Assembly: GCF_900102465.1 (NCBI RefSeq)
Contig: NZ_FNBW01000001.1
Coordinates: 557 to 64,556, forward strand
Direction of reading: 5' to 3'
DNA length: 64,000 nt
From: Thalassobaculum litoreum DSM 18839
GTDB lineage: Bacteria > Pseudomonadota > Alphaproteobacteria > Thalassobaculales > Thalassobaculaceae
The translations under genes and the position numbers were made by a program. Shown here piece after piece: positions 44,162 through 52,268 of this stretch; positions within the stretch are counted from its first letter, which is position 1; each line of letters opens with the position of its first letter. The notes below the pieces were generated by a model that was not told where the DNA came from, ran no database searches, and was given only the letters and a program-made list of their open reading frames with translations.

Positions 44162-44926
44162 TCAGGACGGGTCGCCGATGGTCCGACCGCCATCGGCCAC
44201 GATGGTCTGGCCGGTGACGAAGCGCGCGCCGTCGGAGGCGAGGTAGGTCGCCAGCCAGCCGATATCCTCCGGCTCGCCGATGCGCTGCAGCGGGGTGACG
44301 GTCTCCATGATGGTGCGCCGCTTGTCGTCCTCCCACAGGGCGCGGGCGAAGTCGGTGCGGATCAGGCCCGGGGCGATGGCGTTGACCCGGATGTTCTTCG
44401 GTCCCCATTCGACCGCCAGATTGCGCACGAGCTGCTGCTCGGCCGCCTTGGAGATGCCGTAGATGCCGAGCTTGCGGTTACCGTACATTGACGCGATGGA
44501 GGAGATCAGGATCACCGCCCCGTCGCCGCGCTCCGCCATCTCGGGCAGCACCATGTTGCAGAGCCAGAAGGCGCCCTTCACGTTGGTGTCCATGATCTTG
44601 TCGTAGGCGTCGTCGGACACGTCGGTCATCGGGCCGAAGACCGGGTTGGTGGCGGCGTTGCAGACCAGGATGTCGATCTTGCCGAAGGCCTTTCGGGTGC
44701 CGTCGACCAGCGCCTGAAGTTCCTCCTTGCGGCCGATGTTGCAGGGAATCGCCACGGCCTCGCCGCCGGAAGCCTTGATCTCGTCGGCGACCACCGTGCA
44801 GGCCTCGGCCTTGCGCGAGGAGATCACCACCTTGGCCCCCTGTTTCACCATGCATTCGGCGATTGACTTGCCGATGCCGCGCGACGAGCCGGTGATCAGC
44901 GCCACCTTGCCGGTCAGATCGAACAT
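44162..44926 (-). CDS. Short-chain dehydrogenase/reductase
   Basis: 254 residues. Classical SDR with cofactor motif TGSSRGIG (13-20), structural NAAT (NNAG equivalent), catalytic Ser in ISSIAS and YGISK. The C-terminus closes with VTGQTIVADGG. It oxidises or reduces a hydroxyl/oxo group with NAD(P). It is upstream of the ACAD10/11-type kinase in the same operon, so a hydroxyacyl-CoA-related substrate is plausible. Confidence 0.93.
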   Translation of the reverse strand: MFDLTGKVALITGSSRGIGKSIAECMVKQGAKVVISSRKAEACTVVADEIKASGGEAVAIPCNIGRKEELQALVDGTRKAFGKIDILVCNAATNPVFGPMTDVSDDAYDKIMDTNVKGAFWLCNMVLPEMAERGDGAVILISSIASMYGNRKLGIYGISKAAEQQLVRNLAVEWGPKNIRVNAIAPGLIRTDFARALWEDDKRRTIMETVTPLQRIGEPEDIGWLATYLASDGARFVTGQTIVADGGRTIGDPS

Positions 44927-44959
44927 ATGCGTTTCTCCTCCAGAAGAATTCGGCCGGGC

Positions 44960-45739
44960 TTACATCGCGCAGATGCCGCCATCGACCGTCAGCTCGGTGC
45001 CGGTGACGAAGGCGCTGTCGTCGCTCGCCAGATACAGGACGGCTCCGGCCACGTCGGCGGGCGCGCCAATGCGGCCGAGCGGCGCGGCGGCGACGATGGC
45101 CTGGCGCAGGCGCTCGGGGTTGTGGTGGCCGTCGACCATGCGGTCGACCATCGGCGTGTCGGTATAGGACGGGTGCACCGAGTTGCAGCGGATGCCGTAG
45201 CCCTTCTTGGCGCAGTGCAGGGCGACCGACTTGGTCAGCAGCCGCACGGCCCCCTTCGATGCGGAATAGACCGGAATCGCGGGCGCGCCGACCAGACCGG
45301 CGATGCTCGACATGTTGACGATGGAGCCGCCGGACGGGGCCTCGTTCGCCTTCATCGTCGCCACGCCGTATTTGCAGCCCAGGAACACGCCCTTGGCGTT
45401 GATGTCCATCACCCGGTCCCAGTCGTCGACCGAGGCGTCCTCGATCGATCCGCCGGAGCCGCCGGTGCCGGCATTGTTCACCAGCACGTCCAGGCGGCCG
45501 TGGCGGTCGAGGGTCTCGGTGGTCACCCGCTGCCAGCCGTCCTCGTCGCGCACGTCGAGAAGGGCGAAGGTCGCGCCGATCTGGGAGGCGACCGCGGTGC
45601 CGCGCTCGGCATCGATATCGGCGATGACGACGGTCGCGCCCTGCTCGACGAAGATCTCGGCGATGGCGCGGCCGATTCCGGAGGCGCCGCCGGTGATCAG
45701 CGCGGTCTTCCCTGCAAGCCTGTCCCTGCCGGCGGCCAT
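44960..45739 (-). CDS. Short-chain dehydrogenase/reductase
   Basis: 259 residues. Cofactor motif TGGASGIG, NNAG at about 88-91, catalytic Ser in NMSSIAG and YSASK. The Asp after the second strand (IADIDAERG) favours NAD over NADP. It is the first gene of the four-gene minus-strand operon (SDR, SDR, phosphotransferase, tautomerase-like), 33 bp before the second SDR and divergent from the BMP transporter. Confidence 0.93.
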   Translation of the reverse strand: MAAGRDRLAGKTALITGGASGIGRAIAEIFVEQGATVVIADIDAERGTAVASQIGATFALLDVRDEDGWQRVTTETLDRHGRLDVLVNNAGTGGSGGSIEDASVDDWDRVMDINAKGVFLGCKYGVATMKANEAPSGGSIVNMSSIAGLVGAPAIPVYSASKGAVRLLTKSVALHCAKKGYGIRCNSVHPSYTDTPMVDRMVDGHHNPERLRQAIVAAAPLGRIGAPADVAGAVLYLASDDSAFVTGTELTVDGGICAM

Positions 45740-45927
45740 GCTCCTCCCCTCCTGTAAATCGTGGTCCCGTCTCGCGCGGGCTCGGTCCGCCGCAGTCTAG
45801 GACACGTCCTCCGGGCCATGCACCCCAAAGGTTCAGCGTGCGCTGCAACAAGACGCTCGACTCCGGCGTCGCCAGCCTCTACCCAAGAGGATCGACACGC
45901 GACCATCCCGGCGGGGGCAAGGGCCGA

Positions 45928-47463
45928 ATGAGCGACTTCCTTTTGGAGGCCGTCCATATCACCAAGAAATTCGGCGACTTCGCCGCCAATGACGACGTGA
46001 CTCTGCGGCTTAGACCCGGCGAGATCCACGCGTTGCTGGGCGAGAACGGTGCGGGCAAGTCGACCCTGGTCAAGATGATGTACGGCGCCCTGCAGCCGAC
46101 CGAGGGCGAACTGCACTGGCGCGGCAAGCCCGTGCGCATCGCCAATCCGGCCGCCGCCCGCTCTCTGGGCATCGGCATGGTGTTCCAGCATTTCTCCCTG
46201 TTCGAGGCGCTGAGCGTCACCGAGAACATCGCGCTGGCCTTGCCGGGCAAGGCCGGCATGCAGGAGCTTTCGGCGCGGATCGCCGCGGTATCGCGGGAAT
46301 ACGGCCTGCCGCTGGAGCCCGGCGCGCTGGTGGCCGACCTGTCCGTCGGTCAGCGCCAGCGCATCGAGATCGTGCGCTGCCTGCTGCAGGAACCGGCGCT
46401 GCTGATCATGGACGAGCCGACCGCGGTGCTCACCCCCCAGGAGGCGGACCAGCTCTTCGTCACCCTGCGCCGGCTGGCGTCGGAAGGTTGCGCCATCCTC
46501 TACATCTCCCACCGGCTGGAGGAGGTGAAGACCCTGTGCCACGAGGCGACGATCCTGCGCCGGGGCAAGGTGGTCGCCACCGTCGATCCGCGCCGGGAGA
46601 CCGCCGCCTCGCTCGCCCGCCACATGGTCGGCGTCGACGTGGCCGTCGTCTCGACCCGGGCCGGCGCGGTGGCCGGAGAGCCGATCCTGACCCTTGACCA
46701 TGTCTCGCTGCCGGCGGACGGGCCGTTCGGCACGGCCTTGCGCGACGTGTCGTTGCGGATCGGCGCCGGCGAGATCGTCGCCATCGCCGGGGTCGCCGGC
46801 AACGGCCAGTCGGAGCTGTTCGACGCGGTCAGCGGCGAGCGGGTGGATGGCCTAACCGGCAGCATCACTCTCGCCGGCCAGGTCTGTGCCGGGCGCGGGA
46901 TCAAGGCGCGCCGGGCGCTGGGGGCGGCCTTTGTGCCGGAAGAGCGGCTCGGTCACGGCGCGGTGCCCGACTTTCCGCTGTCGCAGAACGTGATCCTGAC
47001 CCGCTTCGCCGTGGATGACGGGATGGTGCGGCGCGGGCTGGTCAATCTCGGGCTGGCCGGCGACGTGGCGGGCCGGGTGGCCGGAGCGTTCGACGTGCGC
47101 ACCTCCAGCAACGACCCGGAGGCGCGGTCGCTGTCCGGCGGCAACCTGCAGAAATTCGTGATCGGCCGCGAGCTGGACCGCAAGCCGCGGCTGCTGGTGG
47201 TCAACCAGCCGACCTGGGGCGTGGACGCGGGGGCCGCCGCCGTGATCCGCCAGGCGCTGATCGATCTGGCCGAGGGCGGGTCGGCGGTGCTGGTGATCAG
47301 CCAGGACCTGGACGAGATCTTCGCCATCGCCGACCGCATCGCGGTGATTTCCCGCGGCGAGCTGTCCGAGGCGAAGCCGACCGCCACCCTGGACCGCGAG
47401 GCGATCGGTCTGCTGATGGCCGGCGCGCATGAGACCGCCTCCCATGATAAGGCGGCGTCATGA
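45928..47463 (+). CDS. BMP-type nucleoside/organic-solute ABC transporter, double ATP-binding protein
   Basis: 511 residues from the ATG at 45928 (AAGGG upstream). Two fused ABC domains. The first is canonical: Walker A GENGAGKSTL (38-47), signature LSVGQRQRIE, Walker B LLIMDEPTAVLTPQE. The second lacks a normal Walker A (GVAGNGQSEL) and its Walker B reads LLVVNQPTWGVD, with Asp and Glu replaced by Asn and Gln, while its signature LSGGNLQKF is good. Asymmetry of this kind is usual in RbsA/MglA/NupO-like proteins. It overlaps the first permease by 4 bp. Confidence 0.93.
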   Translation: MSDFLLEAVHITKKFGDFAANDDVTLRLRPGEIHALLGENGAGKSTLVKMMYGALQPTEGELHWRGKPVRIANPAAARSLGIGMVFQHFSLFEALSVTENIALALPGKAGMQELSARIAAVSREYGLPLEPGALVADLSVGQRQRIEIVRCLLQEPALLIMDEPTAVLTPQEADQLFVTLRRLASEGCAILYISHRLEEVKTLCHEATILRRGKVVATVDPRRETAASLARHMVGVDVAVVSTRAGAVAGEPILTLDHVSLPADGPFGTALRDVSLRIGAGEIVAIAGVAGNGQSELFDAVSGERVDGLTGSITLAGQVCAGRGIKARRALGAAFVPEERLGHGAVPDFPLSQNVILTRFAVDDGMVRRGLVNLGLAGDVAGRVAGAFDVRTSSNDPEARSLSGGNLQKFVIGRELDRKPRLLVVNQPTWGVDAGAAAVIRQALIDLAEGGSAVLVISQDLDEIFAIADRIAVISRGELSEAKPTATLDREAIGLLMAGAHETASHDKAAS

Positions 47464-48527
47464 GGTTGGTGCTGGAGAGACGGGCCGAGCGCTCGAAGCT
47501 GATGACCTGGCTGTCGCCGCTGCTCGCCGTGGGGCTGACCCTGGTGACCGGCGCGGTGATCTTCTCGCTGATGGGCCTCGATCCGGCCCGCGCGCTCTAC
47601 GTCTATTTCCTGGAGCCGGTGCTGTGGTGGTGGTCGCTGGAGGAGCTGGTGGTCAAGGCCGCCCCGCTGGTGCTGATCGGCGTCGGGCTGGCGGTGTGCT
47701 TCCGGGCCAATGTCTGGAACATCGGGGCCGAGGGCCAGCTCACCATGGGCGCGCTGTTCGGCTCGGCCCTGCCGATCCTGTGGCACGAGTTCCAGAGCTT
47801 CCCGGTTATGGTACTCATGCTGGCGCTAGGCGCGCTGGGTGGGGCGCTCTACGCGGCGATCCCGGCCTTTCTGCGCACCCGCTTCGGCACCAACGAGATC
47901 CTGACCAGCCTGATGCTGGTCTACGTCGCGCAGCTCATCGCCGACTGGTTCATCCGCGGTCCGTGGCGCGACCCCGCCGGCTTCAACTTCCCGAAATCCG
48001 TCCAGTTCGAGGGCTGGCAGCTGCTGCCGACCCTGGGCGACGGGCGCATCCATCTGGGCGCCGGTCTGGCGCTGGTGGCGGTCGCGGTGCTCTATGTCGT
48101 CATGTCCCGCACCCTGAAGGGGTTCGAGGTCCGGGTGGTCGGCACGGCGCCGCGCGCCGGCACCTTTGCCGGCTTCTCCTCCAAGCGCATGGTCTGGTTC
48201 TGCCTGCTGCTGTCCGGCGGGCTGGCGGGGCTGGCCGGGATCTGCGAGGTGGCGGGGCCGAGCGGCCATCTGCAGCCGGCGATCTCTCCCGGCTACGGCT
48301 TCACCGCGATCATCGTCGCCTTTCTCGGCCGCCTGAATCCGGTGGGGGTGCTGGTCGCCGGCGTGATGCTCGGCATCAGCTATCTCGGCGGCGAGGCGGC
48401 GCAGATCGATCTCGGCATCTCCGACAAGACCGCCCAGGTGTTCCAGGGCATCCTGCTGTTCTTCATCCTGGCCTGCGACACGCTGATCCTCTACCGGATC
48501 CGCCTGCTGCGCCCGCATACGGCGTGA
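47460..48527 (+). CDS. ABC transporter permease (BMP/ribose-type)
   Basis: 355 residues, ATGA overlap with the ATPase gene. It has about ten hydrophobic helices and the family motifs GIGLAVCFRANVWNIGAEGQ-like segment (about 76-95) and RTRFGTNEILTSLMLVYVA. It forms one half of the membrane channel with the following permease. Confidence 0.93.
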   Translation: MRLVLERRAERSKLMTWLSPLLAVGLTLVTGAVIFSLMGLDPARALYVYFLEPVLWWWSLEELVVKAAPLVLIGVGLAVCFRANVWNIGAEGQLTMGALFGSALPILWHEFQSFPVMVLMLALGALGGALYAAIPAFLRTRFGTNEILTSLMLVYVAQLIADWFIRGPWRDPAGFNFPKSVQFEGWQLLPTLGDGRIHLGAGLALVAVAVLYVVMSRTLKGFEVRVVGTAPRAGTFAGFSSKRMVWFCLLLSGGLAGLAGICEVAGPSGHLQPAISPGYGFTAIIVAFLGRLNPVGVLVAGVMLGISYLGGEAAQIDLGISDKTAQVFQGILLFFILACDTLILYRIRLLRPHTA

Positions 48528-48537
48528 GGGCGGGGCG

Positions 48538-49458
48538 ATGACAGGTCTGGAAGCGGTCATCCTGACGATCATCACGGCCTCCACGCCGCTGCTGCTCGCC
48601 GCCATCGGCGAGCTTGTGGTGGAGCGCTCCGGCGTCCTTAATCTCGGGGTCGAGGGGATGATGGTGGTCGGCGCGGTCTGCGGCTTCGCCACGGCCTACA
48701 CCACCGGGTCGCCCTATCTCGGGGTGCTGGCGGGCGTGCTGGCCGGCATGGGCATGGCCCTGCTGTTCGGGTTTCTCACCCAGTCGCTCGCCACCAACCA
48801 GGTAGCGTCCGGACTGGCGCTGACCCTGCTCGGGCTCGGCCTGTCCGGGGTGATCGGTGAGAGCTTCACCGGCCTGCCAGGCGTGAAGCTGCAGCCGCTG
48901 GACATCCCGGTGCTGAGCGACATCCCGTTCCTGGGGCCGATCCTGTTCGGCCAGGACGTGCTGGTCTACACCTCCTTCGCGCTGGTCTTCGCGGTGTCCT
49001 ACACGATGAGCCGCACCCGCACGGGGCTGGTCATCCGGGCGGTGGGCGACAACCATCATTCGGCCCATGCGCTGGGCTACAACGTGATCGCAGTGCGCTA
49101 CGGCTGTATTCTGTTCGGCGGCGCCTGCGCCGGGCTGGCGGGCGCCTATCTCTCGCTCGCCTATACCCCGCAATGGGTGGAGAACATGACCTCCGGGCGC
49201 GGCTGGATCGCGCTGGCGCTGGTGGTCTTCGCCACCTGGATCGCTCGACGGGTGCTGATCGGCGCCTATCTCTTCGGGGCGGTCTGGATCATGGGGCTGT
49301 ACGCCCAGGCCCTGGGGATCGGTATCCCGTCCCAGGTCTTGTCGTCCTTCCCCTATCTGATAACCATTCTGGTGCTGGTCCTGATCTCGCGGAACAGGAC
49401 GCTGACCAAGATCAACACACCGGCCTGCATCGGCCAGACCTTCGTGCCGGACCGGTGA
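48538..49458 (+). CDS. ABC transporter permease (BMP/ribose-type)
   Basis: 306 residues, mostly hydrophobic. Motifs ATPLLLAAIGELVVERSG-type N-terminus with LNLGVEGMMVVGA, then TLLGLGLSGV and a C-terminal AVGDNHHSAHALGYNV loop that contacts the ATPase. It pairs with the 355-residue permease encoded 10 bp upstream. Confidence 0.93.
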   Translation: MTGLEAVILTIITASTPLLLAAIGELVVERSGVLNLGVEGMMVVGAVCGFATAYTTGSPYLGVLAGVLAGMGMALLFGFLTQSLATNQVASGLALTLLGLGLSGVIGESFTGLPGVKLQPLDIPVLSDIPFLGPILFGQDVLVYTSFALVFAVSYTMSRTRTGLVIRAVGDNHHSAHALGYNVIAVRYGCILFGGACAGLAGAYLSLAYTPQWVENMTSGRGWIALALVVFATWIARRVLIGAYLFGAVWIMGLYAQALGIGIPSQVLSSFPYLITILVLVLISRNRTLTKINTPACIGQTFVPDR

Positions 49459-49496
49459 GGACGCAATCCCGAGAAACAGGACAGGAGACGGGGACA

Positions 49497-50576
49497 ATGA
49501 GGACGTTATTCAAGCTCGCGGTCACCGCCGCGATGCTCGCCGCCGGCGCCTTCGCCGCCACGCCGGCGAGTGCCGCCGACCCGCTGAAGGTCGGCTTCAT
49601 CTATGTCGGCCCGATCGGCGACCACGGCTGGTCCTACCAGCATGACCAGGGCCGCCTCGCCATCGAGAAGGAGTTCGGCGACAAGGTCGAGACCGTGTAC
49701 GTGGAGAAGGTGGCCGAGGGACCGGACGCCGAGCGGGCGATCACCCGCCTGGCGCGCCAGGGTGCCGGTCTGATCTTCACCACCTCCTTCGGCTTCATGG
49801 AGCAGACCCTGGCGGTCGCCAAGAAGTTCCCGGAGATCAAGTTCGAGCACGCCACCGGCTACAAGCAGGCGGACAACGTCGCCACCTATTCGGCCCGGTT
49901 CTACGAGGGCCGCTACGTGATCGGCCAGATCGCCGCCAGGATGTCGAAGAGCGGCGTCGCCGGCTATGTCGCCTCGTTCCCGATTCCCGAGGTGGTGCGC
50001 GGCATCAACGCCTTCCTGCTGGGCGCCCAGTCGATCAACCCGGACTTCAAACTGATGGTCGTGTGGGTGAACTCCTGGTTCGATCCCGGCAAGGAAGCCG
50101 ATGCCGCCAAGGTGCTGATCGGCCAGGGTGCGGACATCATCACCCAGCACACCGATTCGACGGCCCCGCTGCAGATCGCCGAGGAGCAGGGCGTGACCGG
50201 CTTCGGCCAGGCCTCCGACATGATCAAGTTCGCGCCGAAGGCCCAGCTCACCGCGATCATCGACGACTGGTCTGCTTATTACATCGAGCGCACCAAGGCG
50301 GTCCTCGACGGCACCTGGACGTCCGGTGACGTCTGGGGCGGCATGGGCGCCGAGATGGTCGTCATGGCCGACTACACCAACATGCCGGACGACGTGAAGG
50401 CGATGGCCGAGGAAACCGAGGCCAAGATCACCTCGGGCGAATTCCACCCGTTCACCGGCCCGATCTACAAGCAGGACGGCACCCTGGCGGTCGAAGAGGG
50501 CAAGGTTCTGGACGACGGCACCCTGCTGGGCATGAACTGGTACGTGCAGGGCATCGACGACAGCCTGCCGCAGTGA
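49497..50576 (+). CDS. BMP-family (PnrA/Med-like) substrate-binding protein
   Basis: 359 residues from the ATG at 49497 with AGGAGACGGGGACA before it. Sec signal peptide of about 26 residues ending ASA-AD, no lipobox cysteine, so a soluble periplasmic receptor. Body motifs KVGFIYVGPIGDHGWSYQHD, IFTTSFGFM and GVTGFGQASDM are typical of the family that binds nucleosides or related compounds. It is the last gene of the transporter operon and is followed by a terminator. Confidence 0.93.
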   Translation: MRTLFKLAVTAAMLAAGAFAATPASAADPLKVGFIYVGPIGDHGWSYQHDQGRLAIEKEFGDKVETVYVEKVAEGPDAERAITRLARQGAGLIFTTSFGFMEQTLAVAKKFPEIKFEHATGYKQADNVATYSARFYEGRYVIGQIAARMSKSGVAGYVASFPIPEVVRGINAFLLGAQSINPDFKLMVVWVNSWFDPGKEADAAKVLIGQGADIITQHTDSTAPLQIAEEQGVTGFGQASDMIKFAPKAQLTAIIDDWSAYYIERTKAVLDGTWTSGDVWGGMGAEMVVMADYTNMPDDVKAMAEETEAKITSGEFHPFTGPIYKQDGTLAVEEGKVLDDGTLLGMNWYVQGIDDSLPQ

Positions 50577-50904
50577 CACAGGTGCTGTAACACAGGTGCA
50601 GTAACGCTGCGGCGCCTCAGGGCATCGCCACCGACCCCTCTCCGGTCTGCCGGGGAGGGGTTTTCTTATGCCGGGTCGTTCGGACCGCCGAACGTCGCCA
50701 TGCGCGTCGCCGACGTTCGGGCAGGCCCTACGGCCCTTGCGCGAACAGAACTCCGGGGACAATCCGCCATGGCTGCATGTCCCAAAAAATCTTGTGAAAT
50801 TTAACGAATATTAAGTCGTTTTGTTGTTTTCTGCGGTCGCACACGGTGCCGATCAGTGTGAAGTTCGCATAAGTATCAACCTGCCCCATCGGTTGGAGTG
50901 AGAC
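50577..50904. other. 328-bp intergenic region: terminator then AT-rich promoter region
   Basis: Contains the transporter terminator (50635-50667) and, at about 50777-50835, the most AT-rich stretch of this part of the window, probably the promoter of the epimerase operon. A dyad AACGA-N8-TCGTT lies at 50803-50820. No gene is supported. Confidence 0.5.
50635..50667 (+). terminator. Rho-independent terminator of the BMP transporter operon
   Basis: Stem cccctctccgg / ccggggagggg (10 of 11 pairs, 4-nt loop tctg, 50635-50660) followed directly by TTTTCTT. Confidence 0.9.
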
Positions 50905-51837
50905 GTGAGAATCCTGGTGACAGGCGGGTGTGGGTTCATCGGCAGCCATGTGGTCGACGCCCTGCTGGCCAGGGGCGATGTGCCCGTGGTCCTGGACGAT
51001 CTGTCCACCGGCCGGCGCGCGAACCTGCCCGACCGGGTCGAGCTGTTCGAAGGCTCGATCGAGGATCGCGACGCGGTGGCGCGGGCGATCAACGGCTGCG
51101 GGGCGGTGGTGCATCTGGCGGCGATCGCCTCGGTGCAGAAATGCAACGAGACCTGGGCCGCGAGCCATGCGGTCAATGTCGGCGGCACGGTGACGGTGCT
51201 GGAGGCGGCGCGGGATGCCGGCCGCATTTCCGTGGTCTATGCCTCGTCGGCGGCGATCTACGGCGATAACACGAACACCCCGCTCAGCGAGCGGGAGGTT
51301 CCGGCGCCGCTGACCGCGTACGGGGTCGACAAATACGGCTCGGAGCTTCATGCAGGGGTCGCGGGACGCATTCACGGGGTGCCGAGCTTCGGGCTGCGGT
51401 TCTTCAACGTCTTCGGTCCGCGCCAGGATCCCTCCTCGCCCTACTCCGGGGTGATTTCCATTTTCGCCTCGCGCCTTGCGCGGGGGGAGGGTGTGAGCAT
51501 CCATGGCGATGGTGGCCAGATCCGCGACTTCGTCTATGTCGGTGACGTGGTCGCGCACATCCTGGCGGCACTCCAGGCCGCTGACATCGCGGCGCCGGTG
51601 GCAAATGTCTGCACCGGCCAGCCGACCAGCGTGCTCGGCCTGGCCGAGACGCTGAAATCCATGACGGGCAGCCCGGGCGAGATCGCCTTCGGGCCGGCCC
51701 GCGCCGGCGACATTCGCGTGTCGATCGGCAATCCGGATCTGGCGATCCTCCGCATGCGGACACGGGCGGAGGTGAGCCTTGAAGAGGGTTTGCGGCGTCT
51801 GCTGCGCGCGGATTATGCCCTGGACCTGGACTCTTGA
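50905..51837 (+). CDS. NAD-dependent UDP-sugar epimerase (extended SDR), possible PelX-type UDP-GlcNAc C4-epimerase
   Basis: 310 residues with a GTG start behind TTGGAGTGAGAC. Extended-SDR motifs: TGGCGFIGSHVVDALL (NAD), HLAAIASV, SSAAIYGDN and the catalytic YGVDK, then GLRFFNVFGPRQDP and IRDFVYVGDVV. These fit GalE/WbpP-type C4-epimerases. Pel polysaccharide contains GalNAc and GlcNAc, and PelX of some pseudomonads is a UDP-GlcNAc C4-epimerase; the position beside a pel operon makes that role attractive but unproven. The STAS gene follows 24 bp later on the same strand. Confidence 0.88.
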   Translation: MRILVTGGCGFIGSHVVDALLARGDVPVVLDDLSTGRRANLPDRVELFEGSIEDRDAVARAINGCGAVVHLAAIASVQKCNETWAASHAVNVGGTVTVLEAARDAGRISVVYASSAAIYGDNTNTPLSEREVPAPLTAYGVDKYGSELHAGVAGRIHGVPSFGLRFFNVFGPRQDPSSPYSGVISIFASRLARGEGVSIHGDGGQIRDFVYVGDVVAHILAALQAADIAAPVANVCTGQPTSVLGLAETLKSMTGSPGEIAFGPARAGDIRVSIGNPDLAILRMRTRAEVSLEEGLRRLLRADYALDLDS

Positions 51838-51861
51838 GGAACCATTGAAAGGCGGCTCGAT

Positions 51862-52233
51862 ATGCGAGCGATACGGGCACAGACGGGGGTTGGAATGGGC
51901 TTTACCATTGACAAGGCGGGCAGCCATTCGGTGATCGCCTTCGAGGGGGACCTGGACTCGGCCGAAGTGCAGATGGCGCGCGGCGAGGTCGAAGCCCTGA
52001 TCGGCGAAGGCAAGCCCCTGGTGTTCGATCTGAGCGCCGTCGAGTTCATCGACAGCTCCGGCATCGGGCTGATCGTCCATGCCTTCCGGGCGCTGAGCGC
52101 CAAGCGGTCCAAGGTGGCGATCTGCGGCGCCAGCGACCAGCCGCTGGAGCTGCTGAAGGCGACCCAGCTCGACCGTTTCATGGCGTTTTCCGACTCCCCC
52201 GGCGAGGCCCGGATCGCCGTCGGCGTGGCCTGA
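51862..52233 (+). CDS. STAS-domain anti-sigma-factor antagonist
   Basis: 123 residues, or 112 if the ATG at 51895 is used. A single STAS domain with the phosphorylatable site FIDSSGIGLIV (DSSG at 64-67) and VAICGASDQPLELLKATQL. Antagonists of this type bind a partner kinase when unphosphorylated and release it when phosphorylated. The convergent neighbour carries both a matching HATPase kinase domain and a PP2C phosphatase domain, so the two very likely form a partner switch. It shares an operon with the epimerase. Confidence 0.92.
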   Translation: MRAIRAQTGVGMGFTIDKAGSHSVIAFEGDLDSAEVQMARGEVEALIGEGKPLVFDLSAVEFIDSSGIGLIVHAFRALSAKRSKVAICGASDQPLELLKATQLDRFMAFSDSPGEARIAVGVA

Positions 52234-52238
52234 CCCTG

Positions 52239-52268
52239 CGGCGCTACCCGGGGCGGCGCTACCCGGGG
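52239..52268. repeat. 15-bp tandem duplication at the STAS/phosphatase junction
   Basis: cggcgctacccgggg occurs twice head to tail (52239-52253, 52254-52268). It spans the stop codon and last codons of the minus-strand gene; both copies contain an in-frame TAG for that gene. Confidence 0.85.

Noticed and set aside
45740-45927. Possible riboswitch before the BMP transporter
   Set aside because: Only a short dyad (aggac-ac-gtcct, 45799-45810) is visible. No conserved purine, guanidine or other riboswitch core could be recognised.
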